A DNA stretch of 64,000 bases from Bacteroidia bacterium (GTDB taxonomy: Bacteria; Bacteroidota; Bacteroidia; B-17B0; Aurantibacillaceae): positions 1 through 64,000 of the forward strand of contig JAEUTN010000022.1 in NCBI GenBank assembly GCA_016787895.1. The letters run 5' to 3'. Positions 8,311-15,729 of this stretch are shown piece by piece. Every line of letters starts with the position of its first letter. Positions within the stretch are counted from its first letter, which is position 1. Below the pieces are notes generated by a model, which had not been told where the DNA came from, did no database searches, and saw nothing but the letters and a program-made list of their open reading frames with translations. A program made the position numbers and the translations under genes.

Positions 8311-8441
8311 CGCTAACAGGCGTTTGGCGCAATGGCGGGTGTCATGGTTAATTGAACATTCTACCTCGCATCAACTTTTGTGGTGTATTGACAGTTTAGT
8401 GCTCCGAAATCCGCCACTGCGCCAAGCGCCAAAACGTTATG
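8311..8441. repeat. Imperfect palindrome resembling an integron attC site, after hamB
   Basis: A left arm at 8323-8338 (TTTGGCGCAATGGCGG) pairs with a right arm at 8411-8426 with 14 of 16 matches. The arms are flanked by TAAC (8314-8317) on the outside left and GTTA (8436-8439) on the outside right. Outer AAC/GTT cores, two blocks of inverted repeat, and a long variable middle are the layout of attC recombination sites. The interior segment 8370-8413 is about 77% identical (34 of 44) to 9325-9368 in the next gap. It also marks a GC-rich patch in AT-rich surroundings. No integrase gene lies in the window. Confidence 0.6.
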
Positions 8442-8498
8442 TATCAAACTAAAAGACCGAATTACTCGAAAAGCATAAAATAAAACAGACTTAAACAA

Positions 8499-9275
8499 AT
8501 GAATTTTACTCATTACGACTTAGGACGAAAAGAAAAAGGGCAAATTGTAGAAATTACATTGTCTGGAAGTGCTGCAAATGTTAGACTAATGGATAGTTCT
8601 AATTTTCAGAATTACCGCAATGGAAGACAACATAAATATTTTGGAGGTTTAGCCAAACAATCACCAGTTCGACTGTCAATTCCAAGTTCTGGAAATTGGC
8701 ATGTTACGGTTGACATGCAAGGACTAAGAGGAACTGTTCGCTCAAGCATAAGAATGATGCCAAGTACATTGCCAGAATTTAGACAACCAGCTTTATCAAC
8801 AGTTCCATCACTTGTGCATAAAAACGAAGAATATCCGTTTACTAATTCCGAAGAGATTGAAAAAAAATATGATGTGTTTATTTCTCATGCTTCTGAAGAC
8901 AAAGATGAAGTTGTAAGACCGTTAGCACAAGCATTGAAAAGCGAGGGACTTTCTGTGTGGTTTGATGAGTTTGAATTAAAAATTGGAGACAGTTTAAGGC
9001 ATAAAATCGACAAAGGCTTAGCAAATAGTAAGTTTGGAATTGTAGTTTTGTCGAAAGAATTTATACGAAAAGGTTGGACTAACTACGAGCTTGACGGAAT
9101 TATTACTAAATCTGTAAGTGGTGAACAAGTTGTTTTACCCATTTGGCATAATATTACGAAGAAAGAAGTTATAGACTTTAGTCCTTCATTGGCAGACAAA
9201 CTGGCAAGAAACACATCTTCATACACAGTTGAAGAAATTGCAAGTGAAATAGCAGAAGTTATCCAAAATGCATAA
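8499..9275 (+). CDS. DUF1883-TIR fusion protein
   Basis: 258 residues. Residues 1-90 match the DUF1883 pattern (FTHYDLGRKEKGQIVEITLS, NVRLMDSSNFQNYRNG, SIPSSGNWHVTVD). After a linker, residues 124-258 form a classical TIR domain: YDVFISHASEDKDEVVRPLA, GLSVWFDEFELKIGDSLR, GIVVLSKEFI, and WTNYELDG, in which Glu197 is the expected NAD-hydrolase catalytic residue. TIR domains of this bacterial type cleave NAD to kill or signal. DUF1883 is a small beta-rich domain often fused to TIR, perhaps as sensor or oligomerisation part. The gene stands alone between two palindromic elements, next to Hachiman, so a defence role is likely but not shown. Confidence 0.85.
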   Translation: MNFTHYDLGRKEKGQIVEITLSGSAANVRLMDSSNFQNYRNGRQHKYFGGLAKQSPVRLSIPSSGNWHVTVDMQGLRGTVRSSIRMMPSTLPEFRQPALSTVPSLVHKNEEYPFTNSEEIEKKYDVFISHASEDKDEVVRPLAQALKSEGLSVWFDEFELKIGDSLRHKIDKGLANSKFGIVVLSKEFIRKGWTNYELDGIITKSVSGEQVVLPIWHNITKKEVIDFSPSLADKLARNTSSYTVEEIASEIAEVIQNA

Positions 9276-9287
9276 AGCACGGACACA

Positions 9288-9394
9288 TAACAGCACCTAT
9301 CAAAAAATATTGGTCAGTGGCTAAATCAAGTTTTGTGCTTGGTTGACAGTTTTGTTCTTCGAAACTCGATATAACGATTATCCCAAAACCGTTG
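9288..9394. repeat. Second attC-like element, related to the one after hamB
   Basis: Begins with TAAC at 9288-9291 and ends with GTTG at 9391-9394. Its arms pair poorly, but the interior 9325-9368 is about 77% identical (34 of 44) to 8370-8413, including the shared core TTGACAGTTT and CGAAA. The copies are clearly one repeat family placed after successive gene modules. Confidence 0.5.
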
Positions 9395-9453
9395 TAACCC
9401 TTACTTAAAGACAACATAGAAACAATTAATATTAACAATTAAAAAAATCAACG

Positions 9454-9810
9454 ATGAAAATCTGGAAAGAATTCAACAGTTCACACTCAAGTAACATTTC
9501 AATTGTAGGGACATTTGAAAATGTGGCGGATGCTGAAAAAGTAATTGACCTAATTAAGGATTTTACTCTCTCGTCCTGGGAAGAAAGACATTCTTCAATA
9601 GAAGATTTTAATAATTACTGGAAAGGGGCATTTCCCAATATTCCATATACAGGCATTACTGACCATGATTTGGAAACTGGTGTTGATAATACTCCCGACA
9701 TAGAATTAGAAGGGAATAATATTAAAATTTCAAGTTTCAGAACCGAAAACTTTGGAGGCATCGCTAAATTAATGAGGTTCGCAGGAGCAAGAAAAATAAT
9801 CATAGAATGA
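9454..9810 (+). CDS. Small protein coupled to radical SAM enzyme (DUF6375-like)
   Basis: 118 residues with no signal peptide or membrane segment. The beginning (MKIWKEFNSSHSSNISIVGT) followed by an ENVADAEKVIDLIKDF helix suggests a ferredoxin-like alpha/beta fold. I associate it loosely with DUF6375; this is from memory and not certain. The stop overlaps the radical SAM start by 4 bases (ATGA, 9807-9810), which shows tight coupling. It could be a substrate-carrier, recognition partner or substrate of the radical SAM enzyme. It contains no cysteine and no leader-like cleavage motif, so a classical RiPP precursor is unlikely. Confidence 0.55.
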   Translation: MKIWKEFNSSHSSNISIVGTFENVADAEKVIDLIKDFTLSSWEERHSSIEDFNNYWKGAFPNIPYTGITDHDLETGVDNTPDIELEGNNIKISSFRTENFGGIAKLMRFAGARKIIIE

Positions 9811-10712
9811 AAAGCAGAATCGAGCCACAGGGGCTACATTACTATGACAGAAAAAGCGGGACACATATTCTCCTAGATGAGATAAAAACAAGGTCTTCTG
9901 CTTATTCTTTAGCTCCGAGAACTGTAAGCATTGCGATTACAGACGAGTGTGATTTGACTTGTTCATATTGTTATGTAAATCTCAAAGACAGCTTTCTCTC
10001 CAAAGAAGATATTATTTTGTATTGCAAACAACTTGACCGGTTTGGGACATTTGATATTGCTTTTGGTGGTGGCGAACCTACACTTCATCCCGACCTGATT
10101 GAAATTTGCAATACAATCTGGAAGGAAACCAATCTGGGCATTAGCATTACTACTCATGGACACCACCTTAATGAAGACTATATTTTAAAACTCAAAGACA
10201 ACCTTTCATTTATTCGAGTTTCTATAGATGGCATTGAACCAATATACAGCCAACTAAGAAAAAGGCCTCTCGATAACTTGTTGCCTAAATTGAAACTTCT
10301 AAGCGGACAAATTCCTTTTGGTATAAATGCAGTAATAAATAAACTTACTGTAAATCATCTTGACGACTTAAAGTCATTGTTTCTTGAATACGGTGGGTTT
10401 GAACTTCTTCTTTTACCAATGTGGCATAAAGGAAAATTTGTGCTGACCGACAATGAATGGTCGACACTTAATCAATGGATAGAAAATAATCACAAGGAAA
10501 TTCCAATACGTATTTCAAGTGAATCAAAGAAATATCTGAAACTTCCATTTCTATTTGACAATGACGAATGGGATAACGACTATGGATTTATCGGCATAGA
10601 CAAAACACTAAGAAAAAATTCATTTACTAAAGAAGGGATAAGCATTGGCCAATATGACACATTTGAACTTTTATTAACTGACTGGAGAAATACAGTTTCG
10701 GTTTTAAATTAA
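9807..10712 (+). CDS. Radical SAM protein of unknown substrate
   Basis: 301 residues. The cluster-binding motif CDLTCSYC gives Cys48, Cys52 and Cys55 (CX3CX2C), and GGGEP at 87-91 is the SAM-binding motif. Downstream strands SITTHGHHL, FIRVSIDG and FGINAVINK fit the TIM-barrel half of the family. The C-terminal region (YGFIGIDKTLRKNSFTKEGI, then LLLTDWRN) has the position and rough pattern of a SPASM/twitch extension but no cysteines for an auxiliary cluster. The enzyme would carry out 5'-deoxyadenosyl radical chemistry on an unknown substrate. It is translationally coupled to a 118-residue partner and lies in a defence-like island. Viperin is not indicated, because the motif context differs. 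Confidence 0.8.
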   Translation: MKSRIEPQGLHYYDRKSGTHILLDEIKTRSSAYSLAPRTVSIAITDECDLTCSYCYVNLKDSFLSKEDIILYCKQLDRFGTFDIAFGGGEPTLHPDLIEICNTIWKETNLGISITTHGHHLNEDYILKLKDNLSFIRVSIDGIEPIYSQLRKRPLDNLLPKLKLLSGQIPFGINAVINKLTVNHLDDLKSLFLEYGGFELLLLPMWHKGKFVLTDNEWSTLNQWIENNHKEIPIRISSESKKYLKLPFLFDNDEWDNDYGFIGIDKTLRKNSFTKEGISIGQYDTFELLLTDWRNTVSVLN

Positions 10713-10826
10713 AAATTAGAACACTGGCGACATACTCAGCGGATAAGATAGTACTGAATAAAACAGCAAATAAACGTAAGCGTGCAGACTTGGATACTAC
10801 TCAAACTGTATAGCAGTCGCTTCGCT

Positions 10827-10854
10827 AATTTTATTTACCCAGGTAAATAAAATT
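10827..10854. repeat. Perfect 13-bp inverted repeat with 2-base spacer
   Basis: AATTTTATTTACC (10827-10839) and GGTAAATAAAATT (10842-10854) are exact reverse complements separated by CA. It lies in the untranslated gap 115 bases after the radical SAM gene. Such a compact long dyad may be a protein-binding site, a recombination site or a hairpin. There is no following T run on the plus strand. Confidence 0.6.
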
Positions 10855-10873
10855 TGAGTCCTTAAATAGTATT

Positions 10874-10932
10874 TTCTGCGTATAGCACGGGAAGCTTCGC
10901 AAGCCCGCCTGCTTCTATTCGCAGAACGTTAT
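10874..10932. repeat. Nested hairpin ending in an attC-like right core
   Basis: TTCTGCGTATAG at 10874-10885 pairs with 10915-10926 at 11 of 12 positions. Inside are CGGG (10888-10891)/CCCG (10904-10907) and GCTT-CGC-AAGC (10894-10904). The right arm runs into AACGTTAT (10925-10932), the same AACGTTAT string that closes the element after hamB. It marks the end of the run of defence-type modules. Confidence 0.45.
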
Positions 10933-10953
10933 TTTGATTCCTGAGCGTTTACC

Positions 10954-11205
10954 CTATACCTTCTTAAAAAAAGATTTTGGATCATTTATCATTTTTTGCA
11001 AATTAATTTTACCCGTTATTTCCGAAGTAACATAGAGTTCATATTGTCCCTTTTTCAAATGAGGCAAATAATACAATAACATGCCTCTCTTCTGAATCTT
11101 TTCCACTGTGTTTCTTTCAAAATACCCCGTTGGTGAGCATTCACGACTTAGGAGGAGAATTACAATCGGTGCCGGTTTTCTCTTCTCGATTTTATGAACT
11201 TCTAC
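10954..11205 (-). pseudogene. Remnant of an unknown gene (C-terminal end only)
   Basis: On the minus strand an open frame of about 83 codons ends with TAG (10954-10956). It reads as convincing protein (IEKRKPAPIVILLLSREC, ERNTVEKIQKRGMLLYYLPH, GQYELYVTSEITGKINLQ, MINDPKSFFKKV). Upstream it runs into an in-frame TGA at 11206-11208, with no start codon near the beginning; the first Met is deep inside. This suggests the 3' end of a gene truncated by an insertion, deletion or recombination event at about 11.2 kb. I do not recognise the family. A short chance open frame is the alternative. Confidence 0.45.
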
Positions 11206-11402
11206 TCATCAGCCGGCTTCAATAACATCTTTGGCGATGATATGTAACCAGATTTCAGCCTGTTTACTCTATTCTGTAATTTCCGTCTATTCGCACCTCT
11301 GTCTGTCGCATTTCGTCATCCTTTGTCATAAAACCCTAATTGACTTATCTCATTTTCTATTCTAAATTTATACAACCCGAATATTAACTTAATCAGCAAA
11401 TA

Positions 11403-12446
11403 ATGAAAACCAAATCTAAATTTATAACCATAACGATTTTCGCTTCTTTACTTATGGCCATTTCTTGCAGAAAAAACAATCTTAATGAACGGGTTTATTC
11501 AAACACCGATCGTCTCGGCACCCTTATTCAGCTATATCAAAAAGATTACAATATAAGTTCCATTGAAGCTACTGCAATAATAAAGTCATTTAAAGGTAAG
11601 GTAATTGCCAATAACTCTAACCAGCAAAGTAGATTAATTGAAGCCGATAGTGTGTCCCTTGATTCCGCGATTTGGGTATTAGAAGCAGCATTGAACTATG
11701 ACTTTGACGTACCATTTGATGAGAATTATGAGACATTTGAGGATAGTATTGAAATCTCGGTGGCTATAAATGACGAGAGTCTAAAGTTACATACTGATGA
11801 TCTGGAGGAGTTGTATCTAGATTTTACTGATAGCATAATGAATTCTATTAATGATAGTATTAAAATGAAGTTAGTGGATGTTACGGGTTACCTTTATGTC
11901 CCAGGCAGCAGTGTGGCTTTAATAAGAGTATTTACTTCTTTTATGAATACAAATGTAACCCGTCCATGCTCCGGTATCACAACCTACAGCTCTCCTAATA
12001 AATTATTCTTTACTGGAACTCTTGGTTGCTCTGGTGTTCCATCAGTTGATGCCCCTAACTTTGTTACTTCAATTTTAAACTGCTCTTCATACATCGGTAA
12101 CTGTAGCAATGGAGGTGAAATATATTATATCAATGTGAATACCTATAACCCACCTTATACATACGCATTATCAAATGCCCTTTTTTATGCTTCGGCACCA
12201 TTAACCGGTATGCTATCCCATTGCAATCAGGGCTATTCTAGCCCCGGTCTTAGCGCAACAACCGTAAACAACTATATCACAAATATCCAAACTTTAATAA
12301 GCAATAACCTTCCCTCCGGTAAACAATACTACCATGGAAATGTAAGTTGCATGACGACCTGGAATTCCTTTAATTCCAACTGGGTAGTTAAATGGGATCT
12401 TAAAGCAAAATATGGTGTTCCTACCTGTAGAACGCCTATCGATTAA
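11403..12446 (+). CDS. Lipoprotein of unknown function
   Basis: 347 residues. Residues 1-21 are a lipoprotein signal with lipobox MAISC, giving lipidated Cys22. The first third is helical and acidic (DSIMNSINDSIKMKL). The C-terminal half contains several cysteines (PCSGI, GCSGV, NCSSYIGNCSNG, SHCNQG, SCMTTW, TCRT) that could form disulfides, consistent with a periplasmic or surface location. No family recognised. The next gene starts 82 bases downstream on the same strand. Confidence 0.75.
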   Translation: MKTKSKFITITIFASLLMAISCRKNNLNERVYSNTDRLGTLIQLYQKDYNISSIEATAIIKSFKGKVIANNSNQQSRLIEADSVSLDSAIWVLEAALNYDFDVPFDENYETFEDSIEISVAINDESLKLHTDDLEELYLDFTDSIMNSINDSIKMKLVDVTGYLYVPGSSVALIRVFTSFMNTNVTRPCSGITTYSSPNKLFFTGTLGCSGVPSVDAPNFVTSILNCSSYIGNCSNGGEIYYINVNTYNPPYTYALSNALFYASAPLTGMLSHCNQGYSSPGLSATTVNNYITNIQTLISNNLPSGKQYYHGNVSCMTTWNSFNSNWVVKWDLKAKYGVPTCRTPID

Positions 12447-12528
12447 AGATAATTTATACTCTAATATGGTAAGTTGGTTAGCAAGGCGGAATAAGTTGAT
12501 GTAAGTTTCTTTTGTATATTTACTTTAC

Positions 12529-14040
12529 ATGAAATCGCTTTGTTTCCTTCTTATCTCACTATTTCTATGGCATACCCAAATCAAAGCGCAGTTCTATGGT
12601 TTGAGGGAGGCAGGTGAAAAAGTGGGTTATTCCAACCTTCTGCCCCAATCTTCCGATTCACTTTATCGTGTTGTAAATTACAAATTTTCATACCCTACAC
12701 CAATTCAAAGGCATCAAATTCTGGCGTATAATTCCAAATTTACACTCATTGATAGCGTTCAGTTACCTCTGGGCCTGAGCCTTGTAGATCGCCCTCTGAA
12801 AATTGGCAATAAGATATTATGGTCAGCAGGCTATACGGATAGTTTAAATACCAATTTAACAGTTCCTTTTAAATCGGCAATTGTTGAAATGGATACTAAT
12901 TTTCAGTTTATTGCCCTGCACCCAATTGGCTATTCTAATACCGTTTGGTATATCTCTAAATTAGTAAAATTAGGTTCGAATCTTTTCATCAGTGAGTTTT
13001 CAGGGAATTCCTATAACAGCATTCTCTACAAATGTAATTTATCGGGTGTTAAGCTGGATTCTATAGTATACCCCGGCTCTGAAATTGTGAATCTATTCCC
13101 ATACGGTGATAAATTCCTTGCCTTGGGATACGCTTTTCCTGGCTTGCCTTTGTCAAATGGTAGTCACAAATTAGTGATTGATTCTAACTTAACAGTAGTA
13201 TCCGCAACTGCTCTCGATAGTGTGTATTCCTTTATCTATTCAAATCCAAATTACCTGCCGCATAAGATTGGCATATCTCCTAACTATAACACACGTCTGA
13301 TATATCTCAATAATCAAAAATATTTTATAGCAGGCAATACCGACCTTCCATACCCAGGTACAAGTTCTTATAGATTAACTGTAGACGCATTTTTTAATCA
13401 CAACGATTCTATTTTAAAAACGATTGTCGAAGAAAATATACCGGAGAACACCTGTTATACGGACAACACTGTTTTTTCCGATTTTCGAAACGGTACATTA
13501 TTAAAGGTATCATGTATTGGATTTGATGTGTCAGCAATGTCTTTTTATCAAACTCAAAACTCTATAATCAGGATTGTAAAAATGGATACGGATGGTAATA
13601 TACTTTGGACCAAAAATCATGGTGGTAATATGAATTACAGACCCCGTTCCATTATTCACACCTTGGATGGCGGCTGCCTCATTAGTGGTTTAAGGTATGA
13701 TGCCGGCAGAACACCCCAGCCTGTTCTGGAAAGCTTTTTGCTGAAACTGGATGCCAATGGCAACTTTGATCCGGTGTACATGCAAGAATCTATTTCAAAT
13801 GCCTCTGTAATAAAATGCTATCCCAGCCCTGCAAAAACAGTCCTATACTTTGATTTACCGCTTGAACAAACGTTTAGTGTAAGCATTTTTGATGTTTTGG
13901 GTAAAGAAGTTCTGTGGGTAAATCAGATCAAAAGCCATGAGAGCATAAACATTGAAGAATTAAACCCTGGCATATACTTTTTTCATTTAACAAGTGGTCA
14001 AAAATATTTTTCGGGCAAATTTCTTAAAACGGTCGATTAA
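12529..14040 (+). CDS. Secreted protein with type A T9SS sorting domain
   Basis: 503 residues. Residues 1-20 form a signal peptide (cleavage after IKA). The central ~400 residues resemble a beta-propeller-like narrative repeat sequence common in Bacteroidota secreted proteins (LVKLGSNLFISEFSG, IVKMDTDGNILWTKNHGG, LKLDANGNFDP). The last ~75 residues are a type A T9SS C-terminal sorting domain: CYPSPAKTVLYFDL, then SVSIFDVLGKEV, then LNPGIYFFHLTSG. The protein should pass through SecYEG and T9SS to the cell surface or medium. Substrate or function unknown. Confidence 0.85.
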   Translation: MKSLCFLLISLFLWHTQIKAQFYGLREAGEKVGYSNLLPQSSDSLYRVVNYKFSYPTPIQRHQILAYNSKFTLIDSVQLPLGLSLVDRPLKIGNKILWSAGYTDSLNTNLTVPFKSAIVEMDTNFQFIALHPIGYSNTVWYISKLVKLGSNLFISEFSGNSYNSILYKCNLSGVKLDSIVYPGSEIVNLFPYGDKFLALGYAFPGLPLSNGSHKLVIDSNLTVVSATALDSVYSFIYSNPNYLPHKIGISPNYNTRLIYLNNQKYFIAGNTDLPYPGTSSYRLTVDAFFNHNDSILKTIVEENIPENTCYTDNTVFSDFRNGTLLKVSCIGFDVSAMSFYQTQNSIIRIVKMDTDGNILWTKNHGGNMNYRPRSIIHTLDGGCLISGLRYDAGRTPQPVLESFLLKLDANGNFDPVYMQESISNASVIKCYPSPAKTVLYFDLPLEQTFSVSIFDVLGKEVLWVNQIKSHESINIEELNPGIYFFHLTSGQKYFSGKFLKTVD

Positions 14041-14103
14041 ACCCTTGGCGCTGATTTGCAATTAGGCCGGTTAGCACCGATTTGCAAGCACTGCCATTTA
14101 GCA

Positions 14104-14859
14104 TTATCCTATCTCAATAATCCCCATTGTATTATGCTCCCCATTTTTCAAACTAAATTCTACTCCGTTCACCACCTGTACAAACACAAGTTGTAGCACA
14201 AAAATGTCCTTGCCCATTCCGCTGGGCAAGTTAAGCGGTGTCAATACCAAATTTGTCGGGCTTGCCTTCAGCGCCAATGTCACCTGGTTTGTAAGTATCA
14301 ACTCACCCTGCCCTGGCTCTGCTGCAAAATCAATTCTCGCCCAGCCTCCTGTAATTTTTACATGCGTCGCTCCTTTGGGACATTTAATGTCCAGTTTGGG
14401 TTTTAGCCCGGCAACAGTAATTACGCCCGTTACAGTATTAACCGAATACGGCTTCTTTAAAACCCGTTCAAGTTTTGCTTTCTCATTAAAATCAAAACCT
14501 TTTAAAACAGCCTTGGCACCGGGAAATGCAATACCCGTCCCTACCTTCCTTTCTCCCCGCACCGAAACAGTATCTAAATTCCTGATTGCCGTCATCAGCT
14601 TTACCAATCTGGCGGTTACCTGAAAATCCCTGGCCTCCTTCATCAATGGTTGTAAAACAGCCCTCAGCACTTTGGTAGCTGCTCCGCAATTACCAAATTC
14701 CCTGCTGTTTTCACGCACCCGCTTAAAACGGGGGTCATTCTTAAACTGCTCTTTGCTGGGCCCGCCCTTTCTGCGCACCAGCAGTCCATACTTGCTCTCA
14801 TAATAAGTCAGCCCGTCAATCGTACCGCTGAACTTAAAAACACCCTTTTGCCTTGCCAT
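14104..14859 (-). CDS. Conserved hypothetical protein of Bacteroidota
   Basis: 251 residues without signal peptide or membrane segments. The N-terminus (ARQKGVFKFSGTIDGLTYYE) followed by YGLLVRRKGGPSKEQFKNDP and RVRENSREFG matches a lineage-restricted family I have seen in many Bacteroidota genomes without assigned function. The basic helical N-terminal half and beta-rich C-terminal half leave the role open. It is convergent with the T9SS gene and has its own upstream region of about 400 bases with several small repeats. Confidence 0.65.
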   Translation of the reverse strand: MARQKGVFKFSGTIDGLTYYESKYGLLVRRKGGPSKEQFKNDPRFKRVRENSREFGNCGAATKVLRAVLQPLMKEARDFQVTARLVKLMTAIRNLDTVSVRGERKVGTGIAFPGAKAVLKGFDFNEKAKLERVLKKPYSVNTVTGVITVAGLKPKLDIKCPKGATHVKITGGWARIDFAAEPGQGELILTNQVTLALKASPTNLVLTPLNLPSGMGKDIFVLQLVFVQVVNGVEFSLKNGEHNTMGIIEIG

Positions 14860-15270
14860 ATTATTTCTTTTTAAACCTTAAGCTAAAATCACCTCCTGTT
14901 TATAACCATATACTTTCTACGTATGGGCGCCTTGCCATTATCTTGTTTTACATAGCCATGTAGCGAAGTGCTTACAAGCAAAAAAAATTAGCACTTCTGC
15001 TTCATGGCTTTACCATACCTAAAGATAGCTATTCTCCTCCATAATTCCCGGTATACGGCGCCTATAATAAAGTAGGTATATTTAGGGTATATTTAAGGTA
15101 TAATCCACCCATAAATCAAGGAATAGCTTAAAAATACCCTTATAACCTCTCCTGTTACTGATTTATTAACCTATTGGCACTCTTATACAATCTCTGACTT
15201 TTAGCTTTTGAATTATGCCCGGCAGATTTATAACATCCTCTATAGCGAAGTTTATAAATAAAGTCAAAAT
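14860..15270. other. Gap between a hypothetical gene and the tRNA-Glu repeats
   Basis: No gene is visible. It contains an inverted repeat at 14955-14972/14990-15008 (arms GCCATG-AGC-GAAGTGCT, nearly perfect) and three GGTATA elements spaced exactly 11 bases apart (15075, 15086, 15097). The GCCATGAAGCAGAA part of the inverted repeat recurs downstream of the tRNA-Glu gene. Confidence 0.5.
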
Positions 15271-15497
15271 GAAAAATCGCACTTTTATTAAGTGCAGCCT
15301 CTGCTTAGGGCCTGCCCTGAAGCGAAGCACTCCTAAAATTATGAAACAAAAAAAAACCGCACTTTTAGTTAAGTGCGGCTTCTGTTTAGGGCCTGCCCTG
15401 AAGCGAAGCACTCCTAAAATTATGAAACAAAAAAAACCGCACTTTTTTTAAGTGCGGCTTCTGTTTAGGGCCTGCCATGAAGCGAAAGGCTTCTTAA
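15271..15497 (-). repeat. Three tandem 80-bp units, each with a terminator-like hairpin
   Basis: Hairpin arms start at 15277, 15357 and 15437, an exact 80-base period. Units 2 and 3 have perfect CCGCACTT/AAGTGCGG stems (15357-15364/15371-15378 and 15437-15444/15450-15457); unit 1 has a shorter stem. Read on the minus strand, each stem is followed by a run of 5 to 10 T, the form of a Rho-independent terminator. Each also contains the block GGGCCTGCCCTGAAGCGAAG. The array lies just downstream of the tRNA-Glu terminator. Confidence 0.8.
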
Positions 15498-15511
15498 AAC
15501 TTAAAATTTTG

Positions 15512-15548
15512 GAAAAAACAAAGGCCACTCAAATTAGGAGTGGCCTTT
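15512..15548 (-). terminator. Rho-independent terminator of tRNA-Glu
   Basis: On the minus strand AAAGGCCACTC pairs perfectly with GAGTGGCCTTT around a 7-base loop and is followed by GTTTTTT. It starts 9 bases after the CCA end of tRNA-Glu. Confidence 0.85.
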
Positions 15549-15556
15549 CTGCTTCA

Positions 15557-15631
15557 TGGTAGCCCGTACGGGAATCGAACCCGTGTTTCATCCGTGAAAG
15601 GGACGTGTCCTAACCCCTAGACGAACGGGCC
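15557..15631 (-). tRNA. tRNA-Glu (anticodon TTC)
   Basis: On the minus strand the 75 bases fold into a full cloverleaf. The acceptor GGCCCGT pairs with ACGGGCT (with a G-U at the first pair). The D-arm contains CTAGGGGTTAGG, the anticodon arm is CGTCC-CTTTCAC-GGATG with anticodon TTC, and the T-arm is ACGGG-TTCGATT-CCCGT. Discriminator A is followed by an encoded CCA (15557-15559). It is followed by a strong terminator and the 80-bp repeat array. Confidence 0.95.
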
Positions 15632-15729
15632 ATCTTTGATTAGGGATGGCAAAAGTAGAAATTAATCCGAATTTAAAAAAATAATTTTCAGGTTTTTTGG
15701 CAATAATCCCTGAATTCAGCAACAGCTGC

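Larger units (their letters stand above)
10713..11402. other. 690-base gap at the right border of the accessory island
   Basis: No intact gene. It holds the 28-base dyad at 10827, the nested hairpin at 10874 and the minus-strand gene remnant at 10954-11205. From 11206 to 11402 I see only AT-rich sequence that presumably includes the promoter of the following lipoprotein gene. Confidence 0.5.

Noticed and set aside
8261..8452. Open frame across the palindrome after hamB
   Set aside because: It spans the attC-like element and is an artefact of its base composition.
9807..10712. Viperin (pVip) antiviral enzyme
   Set aside because: Although a radical SAM protein in a defence-like island, it has a coupled small partner, and I do not see the viperin family motifs.
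15166..15451. Open frames on both strands with repeated peptide KRSTPKIMKQ
   Set aside because: They come from the 80-bp repeats; the repeated peptide mirrors the DNA repeat and no start or codon signal supports translation.
15271..15497. Possible CRISPR array
   Set aside because: Only three units, full-length 80-base identity without unique spacers, and no cas genes.
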